From NCBI GenBank assembly GCA_030144965.1, contig JAMPUU010000015.1:1-64000 (forward strand): a DNA stretch of 64,000 nucleotides, in the 5' to 3' direction. The notes below the pieces were generated by a model. That model did no database searches. It saw nothing but the letters and a program-made list of their open reading frames with translations, and was not told the DNA's origin. The position numbers and the translations under genes were made by a program. Shown one piece after another: positions 26,530 to 34,718 of the stretch. The stretch is from Nitrospira sp. BO4. GTDB taxonomy: Bacteria > Nitrospirota > Nitrospiria > Nitrospirales > Nitrospiraceae. The first letter of the stretch is position 1, and each line of letters begins with the position of its first letter.

Positions 26530-27489
26530 ATGAGTCCAAGCGATACCCGAACCAGCTTGAGCGCCCAAGCGGCGCGTAATCTCGCAACCGCCACGGTCAC
26601 TGTTCCGCAGATGCTGGAGATCACTCCGCGCTGGCTGCACAAACTGCTGCCTTGGGTGGATGTCGATGGGGGCGTCTACCGCCTCAATCGTATGGCCAAA
26701 GCCAAAGGAAGACAGGCGAACGAATCCGGTGAAGTGAAAGTGGAACTGTTGACGGTCGATACCGGCGAGCCACAACTGCCGAACACGTTCGTCGATTACG
26801 AGTTGGATCCGCGTGAATATCATTTGAGTACCATCCAGACCATCGTGCACACGCATACACGCGTCACCGACTTGTACAGCAACCGCATCGATCAGCTCCG
26901 CGAACAGGTGCGCTTGACGGTTGAGGCGGTGAAGGAGCGCGAGGAGTGGGAACTCCTGAATCACCCGAAATTTGGTCTGCTGAACGAAGTGGTGCCTGGA
27001 CAGCGCATCGATGCCCGTAAGGGGACCCCCACGCCGGACGATCTGGATGAACTCTTGACTCTGGTTTGGAAGAAACCGGCGTTCTTCTTGGCGCATCCCA
27101 AAGCGATTGCCGCCTTCGGGCGTGAAGCGACCAGGCGGGGCGTACCGCCTGCCACCGTGCAGCTGTTCGGGTCTCCGTTCATTACCTGGCGTGGCATTCC
27201 GCTGATTCCGAGCAACAAGCTGGAAGTTGATAAGGCGGGCAAGACCAGCATCCTGTTGTTACGTGTGGGTGAGCCGCAGCAGGGCGTCGTTGGCCTACAA
27301 AAAGCCGGTGTCGCCGGCGAACTCGAGCCCGGTCTCTCTGTCCGCTACATGGGGACCAACGATCACGGCATCGCCTCCCATCTCATTACACGGTATTTTT
27401 CAACCGCCGTGCTGACGGAGGACGCGATCGGCCGTCTCGACAATGTTTCGATCAAGTTCTATCACGAGTATGTCTATCCGAAGGGATGA
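26530..27489 (+). CDS. Family 2A encapsulin shell protein (SrpI-like)
   Basis: 319 residues from the ATG at 26530 (AAAGGA upstream). The N-terminal arm is followed by TVPQMLEITPRWLHKLLPWV, and the rest has the HK97-type shell pattern of SrpI-like proteins (QLPNTFVDYELDPREYHLST, TLVWKKPAFFLAHPKAIAAF, FITWRGIPLIPSNKL). It lacks the cyclic-nucleotide-binding insertion of family 2B. Such shells form 60-mers around a cysteine desulfurase. The next gene, 4 bases away, is that desulfurase with a long disordered N-terminus. In studied relatives the particle stores sulfur derived from cysteine. Confidence 0.92.
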   Translation: MSPSDTRTSLSAQAARNLATATVTVPQMLEITPRWLHKLLPWVDVDGGVYRLNRMAKAKGRQANESGEVKVELLTVDTGEPQLPNTFVDYELDPREYHLSTIQTIVHTHTRVTDLYSNRIDQLREQVRLTVEAVKEREEWELLNHPKFGLLNEVVPGQRIDARKGTPTPDDLDELLTLVWKKPAFFLAHPKAIAAFGREATRRGVPPATVQLFGSPFITWRGIPLIPSNKLEVDKAGKTSILLLRVGEPQQGVVGLQKAGVAGELEPGLSVRYMGTNDHGIASHLITRYFSTAVLTEDAIGRLDNVSIKFYHEYVYPKG

Positions 27490-27493
27490 CACC

Positions 27494-29260
27494 ATGACTA
27501 CCGCGCACAACCCGATCAGTCATGACGACGATTCATTCGACACGGCGTTGATTACGCGACTCGCGAATGAGTTGTACAGGGATTCCGCCATCACGACCCA
27601 ATCATCGTCACCGACTCCCGGAGGGCCACCTGTGTTGCCGGGTATTCCCACAGCGCTCGCTGGAATACCGGGAGGATTACCGGGTATCAGCGAAACACTC
27701 TCGGCATTCCCGACCTCGTTTGCCACGTTCCCGACCGACAAGCCGGACAATCCCGGTTTAGCAGGCGGGTATCCTTTGGCTACCACGACGACCCATCTGC
27801 CGGTGCATGCCGCGCAGACAGAATCCCCTGATGTGTCATCTCCCGAAAAAGCGTTCGGCTCCGGTGAGCATAAAGCTGACTCCGACGAGGTGTACCCATT
27901 CGGGGAGCCTCGTTGCAACGGCAGCTTCAGTGCGCGAGAAGTTTACACCGAGGCCATCGACGCGGCTCCGGCATACTACTTTCTACGTGAAGGCGGTTCA
28001 CGCCCCGGTTCCATAGCCCGCGAGCCCGCAGCCGGTTCCACATTGTCGAGACTGGAGGTGGATGCCATCCGGCGGGATTTCCCTGTGCTTCACCAACGTG
28101 TGCACGGTCACCCGCTCATCTGGTTCGACAACGCCGCGACCACTCAGAAGCCTCGGAGCGTCATCGATGCCACGTCGCGCTTCTACAGCCGTGACAATTC
28201 CAACATCCATCGCGCCGCCCATGCCTTGGCGGCACGCGCAACGGATGTGTATGAAGGTGGGCGTGAAAAAGTTCGACAGTTCATCGGCGCAGCCGATACT
28301 AAGGAAATTGTCTTTGTGCGTGGCACCACAGAGGCCGTCAACTTAGTTGCTCAGACCTATGGACGCGCCCATATCGGCCGCGGCGACGAAATCCTCCTCA
28401 CCGTAATGGAGCATCACGCGAACATTGTGCCCTGGCAAACCCTGGCAGAGGAGACGGGAGCTCAGATTCGAGTTGCGCCGATCAACGACGCCGGGGAATT
28501 GATTCTCGAGCAGTTCGCCCCGCTGCTGGGACCACGCACCAAACTGGTGGCAGTTACACAGGTCTCGAACGCCTTGGGTACGATCAACCCGGTTGAGACG
28601 ATCATTGGTATGGCCCATGCTCAAGGGGTGCCAGTCCTAGTAGATGGCGCGCAATCCGCGCCGCATCTCCCGATCAATGTGCAGGCCATGGATTGCGACT
28701 TCTTCGTGTTTTCAGGACACAAAGTTTTCGGGCCGACCGGCATCGGAGTGTTGTACGGCAAAGCCGCTCTGTTGGAAAAGATGCCACCCTATCAAAGGGG
28801 TGGCAATATGATCAAAGACGTCACCTTTGAGAAAACGACTTATCAAGGAATTCCACAAAAGTTCGAAGCGGGCACTCCGGATATCGCCGGAGTCGTGGGC
28901 CTTGGCGCGGCGATCGACTACCTCACGCACATCGGCATGCCTGCCATTGCCGCGTATGAGCACGAGTTGCTGGAGTACGCGACTCAGGCGCTTTCGGCCG
29001 TTCGCGGGCTCCGTCCCATCGGGACGGCTTCCGCCAAGGCCAGTGTACTGTCGTTCGTCATGGACGGGCTTTCCAACGAGCAGGTCGCCAGGCACTTGGA
29101 TCATCGTGGGATTGCCGTGCGAGCGGGACACCATTGTGCCCAACCCACAGTACGTCGGTTCGGCTTGGAAGGAACCGTGCGCCCGTCGCTGGCCTTCTAC
29201 AATACACACGATGAAATCGGCGTACTGGTCAATGCATTGCATGAATTGCGGAGGACATGA
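27494..29260 (+). CDS. Encapsulated cysteine desulfurase with disordered cargo-loading N-terminus
   Basis: 588 residues. Residues 1-184 are Pro/Gly/Ser-rich and probably disordered, with repeated short motifs (LPGIP, LAGIPGG, LPGIS) at 47-66, as in the cargo-loading regions of family 2A desulfurases. Residues 185-588 are a SufS-type enzyme: FDNAATTQKP, HHANIVPW, PLP lysine in FSGHKVFGPTG, catalytic Cys in RAGHHCAQP. It takes sulfur from cysteine as persulfide. I start at ATG 27494, 4 bases after the shell gene. Loading into the shell is inferred from architecture and position. Confidence 0.92.
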   Translation: MTTAHNPISHDDDSFDTALITRLANELYRDSAITTQSSSPTPGGPPVLPGIPTALAGIPGGLPGISETLSAFPTSFATFPTDKPDNPGLAGGYPLATTTTHLPVHAAQTESPDVSSPEKAFGSGEHKADSDEVYPFGEPRCNGSFSAREVYTEAIDAAPAYYFLREGGSRPGSIAREPAAGSTLSRLEVDAIRRDFPVLHQRVHGHPLIWFDNAATTQKPRSVIDATSRFYSRDNSNIHRAAHALAARATDVYEGGREKVRQFIGAADTKEIVFVRGTTEAVNLVAQTYGRAHIGRGDEILLTVMEHHANIVPWQTLAEETGAQIRVAPINDAGELILEQFAPLLGPRTKLVAVTQVSNALGTINPVETIIGMAHAQGVPVLVDGAQSAPHLPINVQAMDCDFFVFSGHKVFGPTGIGVLYGKAALLEKMPPYQRGGNMIKDVTFEKTTYQGIPQKFEAGTPDIAGVVGLGAAIDYLTHIGMPAIAAYEHELLEYATQALSAVRGLRPIGTASAKASVLSFVMDGLSNEQVARHLDHRGIAVRAGHHCAQPTVRRFGLEGTVRPSLAFYNTHDEIGVLVNALHELRRT

Positions 29261-29263
29261 TCC

Positions 29264-30238
29264 ATGGATGTCAACGCGCTGGATGGGAAAGAGACTGTGA
29301 CGTCAACCTGGAATCTCGACGAGATTGTGACGGAACTCCGAGCGTCGCGCGAAATGGCGCACAATATCAGGCTGCACGGACGGAGTTGCGAATTGCCGTC
29401 TCGGCAGGCGTTGCGGAGCATTGTGGAGAACCTATGCGCCGCATTGTTCCCGACCCACTACGGCCGTGCGGATTTGAACGAGACGAACCTCGATTATTTT
29501 GTCGGGCACATCTTAAACCAAACCTTGTCTCTCTTGCAGGATCAAATCAGAAAAGGATTGCTGTTCGCCGCCGGCCCAGTCGAATTAGGACAAGCGCCGC
29601 TCGACCGTAGGGCTGCAGAAATGACCGGTGTCTTTGCAAGACAGCTCCCGGCAATCCGGGCTCTCCTGTTCACTGATTTGCAGGCTGCCTATCAAGGCGA
29701 TCCGGCGGCCACCAGCGCCTCGGAAATTCTGCTCTGCTATCCAGGCATGACCGCCGTGATCTATTACCGCATCGCTCATGCCTTGTATGATTTGGGCACG
29801 CCCCTGGTTGCTCGTTTGATTTCGGACATCGCGCATTCGTCCACCGGCATTGATATTCATCCAGGCGCTGAGATCGGCAGTCATTTTTTCATCGATCACG
29901 GAACCGGTGTGGTCATCGGTGAAACAACTGTCATCGGCCGGCGCGTCCGTCTCTATCAGGCTGTTACGCTCGGCGCGAAGCGCTTCACGGAGGGTGAACA
30001 CGGCGTGCTCGTCAAGGGAGAATCTCGCCATCCGATCGTCGAGGACGACGTCGTCATCTACGCCGGGGCTACGGTCCTGGGACGGATCACGATCGGGCGA
30101 GGCTCGGTCATTGGGGGCAATGTGTGGCTGACGCAGAGCGTTCCGGCCGGCAGCGAAGTCGTTCAGGCGCAAATGCGTACGTCGGCGATGATCCAGCCAA
30201 AGGCGCTCGAGCAACGCATCGGGCAATGGACCATTTAA
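29264..30238 (+). CDS. cysE: Serine O-acetyltransferase (EpsC/CysE type)
   Basis: 324 residues. The C-terminal half has left-handed beta-helix hexapeptides: GIDIHPGAEIGSHFFIDHGT, VIGETTVIG, VTLGAKRF, PIVEDDVVIYAGATVLG, with the acetyl-CoA and serine-site His/Asp in the DHGTG segment. The N-terminal 150 residues are a helical domain as in the longer EpsC-type enzymes. It makes O-acetylserine for the cysteine synthase. It lies 3 bases after the desulfurase gene; serine acetyltransferases are recurrent partners of family 2A encapsulins. Confidence 0.92.
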   Translation: MDVNALDGKETVTSTWNLDEIVTELRASREMAHNIRLHGRSCELPSRQALRSIVENLCAALFPTHYGRADLNETNLDYFVGHILNQTLSLLQDQIRKGLLFAAGPVELGQAPLDRRAAEMTGVFARQLPAIRALLFTDLQAAYQGDPAATSASEILLCYPGMTAVIYYRIAHALYDLGTPLVARLISDIAHSSTGIDIHPGAEIGSHFFIDHGTGVVIGETTVIGRRVRLYQAVTLGAKRFTEGEHGVLVKGESRHPIVEDDVVIYAGATVLGRITIGRGSVIGGNVWLTQSVPAGSEVVQAQMRTSAMIQPKALEQRIGQWTI

Positions 30239-30256
30239 CCGTTCACTGTGTCAAGC

Positions 30257-31333
30257 ATGCGCAGTTCTCCCACATTTCCGATTCAGATCGACATGGCCCC
30301 GAATTCGCATGCGCTGGATCTGTCCGCTCGTGCGAGTTGTTTGGTATTCGAGGACCAGGCTTCCAGGTCGCTTCTGGTTGAAGTTCAACATATCGCGCCT
30401 AGCGACGCGACGGTGCTCATCATCGGTGAGACCGGGACGGGCAAGGAGTTGATTGCCCGCCATATTCACGAATTGAGCAACCGCCGAGGTGGTCCATTCG
30501 TTGCGGTGAACTGTGCCGCCATCAGCGAGTCGCTCATGGAAAGTGAATTATTCGGTCATGAGCGCGGCGCCTTTACCGGCGCTGTCGGCGATAAAGCAGG
30601 ATGGTTTGAAGCTGCTCAGGGGGGCTCATTATTCCTGGACGAGATCGGAGACCTTCCCTTCTTGTTGCAAGCCAAATTGCTGCGAGTGATCCAAGAACGG
30701 GAAGTCGTCCGTGTCGGTTCACGACGCCCTATTTCAATCGATACACGATTGATCGCTGCGACCAACGTGAAGCTCGACGAGGCCGCAAGTGCCGGCCGGT
30801 TTCGGAGCGATCTCTATTACCGGCTAAAAGTGGCATCGATTGATTTGCCTCCGCTCCGGAAACGTCCCGGAGATATCATGCCGCTGGTTCGGCATTTTTT
30901 GAATCTCTATGGGGCGAAACTCGGTTATGCCAAGGTTGAACTTACCCCTGAAACCGTGCAGACCCTCCTGTCGTATCCATGGCCTGGCAACATTCGTGAA
31001 CTTGAAAACTCCATCCACCATGCGCTCCTCGTCTGCTCGGGGACGAGCATATGTCCAGAAGACCTGCGTCTGCCGGTTTCTCCTCCGCAGGAATCAGGGA
31101 CGCTGGAGGCGGCGCTGCTGCCAGCGCTCGAATCGGTTCTGAACCATTTGTTCTCGAGCAAGAATGCCGTACCGGATCTGTATCGGTCGATTGATGAGAC
31201 AGTCATTCGCACGGCGTATGGCTATTGTGAGGAAAATCAGCTTCGTACCGCGCGGCTTCTTGGCATCAGCAGAAATGTGGTTCGCGATCGCTTGATCCGG
31301 TACGGGATGCTCGGCTCTCAGGCCGTGAAATAA
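30257..31333 (+). CDS. Sigma-54-dependent activator without receiver domain
   Basis: 358 residues (a GTG three codons earlier, 30248, is also possible). The AAA+ domain fills most of the protein: Walker A GETGTGKE, sigma-54 contact loop GAFTGA, Walker B SLFLDEIGDL, arginine-finger region around RFRSDLYYRL. The last 45 residues are a Fis-type helix-turn-helix (RTARLLGISRNVVRDRLI). There is only a short N-terminus and no sensor, like SfnR-type regulators of sulfur starvation. It closes the operon, so it probably controls sulfur genes. Confidence 0.9.
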   Translation: MRSSPTFPIQIDMAPNSHALDLSARASCLVFEDQASRSLLVEVQHIAPSDATVLIIGETGTGKELIARHIHELSNRRGGPFVAVNCAAISESLMESELFGHERGAFTGAVGDKAGWFEAAQGGSLFLDEIGDLPFLLQAKLLRVIQEREVVRVGSRRPISIDTRLIAATNVKLDEAASAGRFRSDLYYRLKVASIDLPPLRKRPGDIMPLVRHFLNLYGAKLGYAKVELTPETVQTLLSYPWPGNIRELENSIHHALLVCSGTSICPEDLRLPVSPPQESGTLEAALLPALESVLNHLFSSKNAVPDLYRSIDETVIRTAYGYCEENQLRTARLLGISRNVVRDRLIRYGMLGSQAVK

Positions 31334-31491
31334 TCATCGCGACGATGCCGCCTCTCTGCCGGACCATGAACGTGAGAACGGAGATGGGGGAGGAAACGAA
31401 ACTGGTTCCAACGGCACCGGGGGCCCGAGGAGTACGATACGGCCAGTTCTCTACTATTGAATTGCCTCGCTGCTGATCGCTCAGCTGAGTT

Positions 31492-31511
31492 CCGGCTCCT
31501 AGAGGAGCCGG
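31492..31511. terminator. Perfect 8-bp hairpin around a stop codon
   Basis: CCGGCTCC and GGAGCCGG pair around the loop TAGA. The leftward gene's stop codon (31499-31501) lies at the stem-loop junction. It faces the end of the rightward sulfur operon (stop at 31333) as well. There is no T run on either side, so terminator function is plausible but not proven. Confidence 0.4.
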
Positions 31512-31753
31512 TGATTTGGCGGTAACACCCACAGGAGATACTCTCCCTTTTGAGGCGGACCTATCGCAATCTTCCCTGACCGGCTGAGTCGATCGATCGC
31601 GAACAGCAGTTGTGCGCTTCCAATGTGAAGCAGCTCGCTTTCGAGTTGACCCAACGTCCTCGCGCCTTGCCGATTCAAGATATCCAGAACGTGTGTTTCC
31701 ACTGCAGTACTCTGAGTCTTTACGTGATTATGTTCGACGGTTTCCAACATCAT
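31499..31753 (-). CDS. Small winged-helix-like protein
   Basis: 84 residues. Residues 18-75 (VLDILNRQGARTLGQLESEL then LLFAIDRLSRSGKIAIGPP) have the helix pattern of a winged helix-turn-helix domain, ending in a wing-like YLLWV strand. AGAGGTG precedes the ATG. It is probably a small DNA-binding or regulatory protein, convergent with the sulfur operon. No closer family can be named. Confidence 0.6.
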   Translation of the reverse strand: MMLETVEHNHVKTQSTAVETHVLDILNRQGARTLGQLESELLHIGSAQLLFAIDRLSRSGKIAIGPPQKGEYLLWVLPPNHRLL

Positions 31754-32089
31754 GTTTCACCTCTTCGGTAGAGTAGCTATAGGGTATGGTCACATCTGCC
31801 TGATCAGTGTTGTCCTTCTTGCATCGGCTCTGCAGAATGTGTGCCGTTGTTTCGTGGGGGATTTCAGGTCTAGTCAGCGCACAATGCTGCCGGTTCAGCA
31901 ATGATCGCAGGGGAGGAGTTTCCCCAGAAGCAGATCAGTACGTGTCTGCACACTAGCTGGAAGCCTGCAAGGGCGTTCCACACTCGTGCTGCGTGAGATC
32001 TCGCCCGCCATCGTGTATATGTGGCGGGCGAGAACACCGTAGGTAACGTCAGTGGTATGAGGACAGAGCCGACCCGTCGACGCCCTCAT
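31754..32089. other. Intergenic with a strong hairpin at 31999-32033
   Basis: No gene is visible. TCTCGCCCGCCA (31999-32010) and TGGCGGGCGAGA (32022-32033) pair perfectly over 12 bases with an 11-base loop. It lies 57 bases beyond the stop of the YHS-domain gene (leftward). No T run follows. It may be a terminator or part of a small RNA. Confidence 0.45.
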
Positions 32090-32260
32090 TCACATAGTTT
32101 GCTTCGCATAGCGTTCGGGGTCTAGTTGAAACGCGCTATGGCAAACTGCGTTGCAGAAGTAATATTGGTGGTTCTGATAATCTTCCCGCTCGACCGCCTC
32201 GTCAGGATCGATCTCCATTAGGCACACCGGGTCCTTAACCGTCTTGGAAGTGGGTGTCAT
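32090..32260 (-). CDS. YHS-domain protein
   Basis: 56 residues from the ATG at 32260 (AAGGGAG upstream; the longer frame to 32362 lacks a site). It shows the YHS metal-binding pattern VKDPVCLMEIDPDEA, then YYFCNAVCHSAFQLDPERY. The Cys residues probably bind a soft metal such as Cu or Zn. Stand-alone YHS proteins are found with metal transport and respiration genes; nothing nearby narrows the role. Confidence 0.8.
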   Translation of the reverse strand: MTPTSKTVKDPVCLMEIDPDEAVEREDYQNHQYYFCNAVCHSAFQLDPERYAKQTM

Positions 32261-32399
32261 GGTATGCTCCCTTTGTTCATATCCGAAGTACATTTCTACT
32301 GTTCTTAATTGTGGTGGAAGATCGACCTTTGTCCGAACTGGGCAGATCCCTAGTCCATCCATCGCACGCAGTCACATTCTATGAGTGTTTATAGGAGCA

Positions 32400-32957
32400 T
32401 CATCGCAATCCTTTTTCCGACCTACAGCGCCATACAGAGTGAACCGCGCGAAGAATCAGGTATATCCCGATCGTAGGAAGCCAAATCCACTTGATCTCAC
32501 TGGTGAGGATACGCAGGGCATCGATGCTGAAAAACTCGCTGAGACCGATCGGAGACACCGCAACCGGTCGAACAGTGAAGAAATATCGGTTTGTGTCGAA
32601 CGGGGAGAGGAACGCCACACCTAATCCTCCATTGGTCATGGCGTCTAGCGCGCCATGGGAAGCGGCGCAGAGAAGGAAATAAGCACAAAGCCACGCCTTT
32701 GTCGATGCCGATCTGTCCCGGTAGAACAAACCTACGAGAGCGGCGCTTAGCAGCCCGGCGAAGAAGATTGAGTGTGTCATGCCTCGATGTCCCCAGAGAT
32801 CGCCATATTGAATGCCAAAGGAAAAGCCTAAGACATCCACATCCGGAAGAATCGAGCAGATCGCGCCCAGCAGCAAAACAGGCGGAGTCATGATGGGATG
32901 TTGAGGAGCTTTACCCAAGGCAAGGGCGACGAACGCATGAGAGAAGGCAGAGGCCAT
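32400..32957 (-). CDS. Membrane-bound metal-dependent hydrolase (YdjM/DUF457 type)
   Basis: 185 residues with four or five membrane helices. The family motifs are visible: SILPDVDVLG, GHRGMTHSIFF and SHGALDAMTNGG, whose His and Asp residues are the presumed metal ligands. E. coli YdjM is SOS-inducible, and others are linked to lipid metabolism. Substrate unknown. It is a single gene, divergent from the one at 33126. Confidence 0.8.
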   Translation of the reverse strand: MASAFSHAFVALALGKAPQHPIMTPPVLLLGAICSILPDVDVLGFSFGIQYGDLWGHRGMTHSIFFAGLLSAALVGLFYRDRSASTKAWLCAYFLLCAASHGALDAMTNGGLGVAFLSPFDTNRYFFTVRPVAVSPIGLSEFFSIDALRILTSEIKWIWLPTIGIYLILRAVHSVWRCRSEKGLR

Positions 32958-33125
32958 GTGTCACTCTATGCTCATCCAAACCGACGACAGGTCACTTTTT
33001 ATTATTAGGATGCCGGTAGAAATTCGAGAATGGCAACAACTTGTTCATTCTATGGAATCAGTCGACATCCGCACATCAAACCTTCTCATCCCTTGGAAAC
33101 ATGTTTCGCTGGGCTATAGTGTGCC

Positions 33126-34046
33126 ATGCTCCATCATGTCCCTCCCACATCGACCGAACAGCTGCTCCTTTCGCTGGAGGACTGTATCGAGCGTTATATT
33201 GCCGAACGACGCAGCCGCATTGAGCCATTTGTCCACAGCCATTTTTCCCTTGAAGAAACAATCAGGCTTCAGAGACGCTCGCTCCTAAGCGACTTGGCAT
33301 GCTATCCGATCAATACTTTATGGGCGATCCCCTATGTGTTCATGAAAAAATCAGGCGAATCTTTTGCCAAAATGGGATGGACCACCGCCCACAGTTTTCT
33401 GTCTATTGTGCCTTCTGGCATGAAGCGCCGTTACCAAAAAGACATTGAGACCGCTGTCCGAAACGAGATCTTGGAGTGGCCGATTGACTGGCCTTCTGAT
33501 ACGGACAACCGTCACGGTCTACTCCAAGTCCTGAAAAATGAGGAGCGCGTCGCCCCTCTTTTGGCCACGCCGCAATTTGCGAGCCAGCTTGACCTCGCAG
33601 TAGCTGATGTCAATCGCCTTATCGAATCTTATGGTGCCAATCGCACACTCGCTTCAGATCTTGTGGGATCGTTCCTAACGCTTGCTACGGGCTGGTTGAT
33701 GTTCGGCGACCATTCTCTCGGTGTCGGAGGGATCGGAGAACAGCTGGCAAACAAGAGGGCAAAAGAAAGAGCCGCCTCGTCTTTCATTCTGGGATCCGGC
33801 TTGGGCTCGATGTTTTATTCCGTATTCCCGCCGAAGCCGTCCCTATGGGAAGTCGTGCTCGCGACGGCGGTAGTAGGCCTTCTACTCACGATCTGCGGGA
33901 TGATCATCGGAGTTTTCGCTGATCCGGTCTTGAAACGACTCGGTCTCCATTGCCGCCAGTTGCATGCTCTGCTCGACGATATCGAGGATCGCCTCCATCT
34001 TCTGAGAAGACGGATCAAGCCGGCCGTCAAGCAACTCGCAGCTTAG
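33126..34046 (+). CDS. Inner-membrane protein of unknown function (DUF6635-like)
   Basis: 306 residues. There are two clear membrane segments near the C-terminus (about 180-205 and 240-270) and a helical, charged N-terminal half (SLEDCIERYIAERRSRIEPF, HSHFSLEETIRLQRRSLLSD). The C-terminal 35 residues form an amphipathic, basic helix. The DUF6635 resemblance is from memory and unsure. The downstream trmL gene is convergent. Confidence 0.55.
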   Translation: MLHHVPPTSTEQLLLSLEDCIERYIAERRSRIEPFVHSHFSLEETIRLQRRSLLSDLACYPINTLWAIPYVFMKKSGESFAKMGWTTAHSFLSIVPSGMKRRYQKDIETAVRNEILEWPIDWPSDTDNRHGLLQVLKNEERVAPLLATPQFASQLDLAVADVNRLIESYGANRTLASDLVGSFLTLATGWLMFGDHSLGVGGIGEQLANKRAKERAASSFILGSGLGSMFYSVFPPKPSLWEVVLATAVVGLLLTICGMIIGVFADPVLKRLGLHCRQLHALLDDIEDRLHLLRRRIKPAVKQLAA

Positions 34047-34119
34047 CCCGTTCGAGAACGGCTTGGTCAATAGAACAAGGATAGGATCTAGATCAGAAGA
34101 ACAATCTGCTGCTCTTCCG

Positions 34120-34584
34120 TCACCTGTTCGATCCGAATCCGATCTGCCGCCAAGCTTCGTACACCACGACCGCCACAGTATTGGAGAGATTCAAGCTTCT
34201 GCTGTCGGGCATCATTGGGAGACGAATCCGCTGTTGTTCAGTAACGGCTTCCAACAATTCGGCCGGCAAGCCTCGGCTTTCCGGTCCGAAGAGGAACACG
34301 TCGTTTGTAGCATACGCGATCAGATCGTAGCGTTGAGTGCCTCTGGTGGAAACGGCAAATAGCCGGCAGCCAGCAAACCGTGTTGCGCACGCAGCCCAGC
34401 TGTCGTAGACCTGAAGCGTGGCAAACTCGTGGTAATCCAGCCCGGCGCGTGTCAGTTGCTTATCATCCATCGAAAAACCCAGCGGCTTCACGAGATGCAA
34501 TCTCGCGCCGGTGTTAGCGCACAGGCGGATGATGTTGCCTGTGTTGGGCGGGATCTCGGGTTGATAAAGGATCACGTCGAACAT
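34120..34584 (-). CDS. trmL: tRNA (cytidine(34)/uridine(34)-2'-O)-methyltransferase TrmL
   Basis: 154 residues, the usual length. SPOUT-fold motifs: VILYQPEIPPNTGNIIRLCA (start), FLFGPESRGLP (S-adenosylmethionine knot) and LPMMPDSRSLNLSNTVAVV (knot and active site). It methylates the ribose of base 34 in certain tRNA-Leu species. It is a single gene with no obvious partner here. Confidence 0.93.
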   Translation of the reverse strand: MFDVILYQPEIPPNTGNIIRLCANTGARLHLVKPLGFSMDDKQLTRAGLDYHEFATLQVYDSWAACATRFAGCRLFAVSTRGTQRYDLIAYATNDVFLFGPESRGLPAELLEAVTEQQRIRLPMMPDSRSLNLSNTVAVVVYEAWRQIGFGSNR

Positions 34585-34718
34585 CGAGGGAGGGAGTGTA
34601 TCACGGAGCGGGTGGTTTCACGATGCAGCCCGATGCGCTGGGAAGGACACACAAGCAGTCGACTCATTTCGCCGTCGCTGGCTTCTTGATATAGTGAGTC
34701 TTCTGAAGGAAAAACGGG

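Noticed and set aside
31956-31972. A sigma-54-like element on the minus strand (TGGAACG...TTGCA)
   Set aside because: The GG and GC are 9 bases apart rather than the required 10, and the downstream gene start is about 200 bases away.
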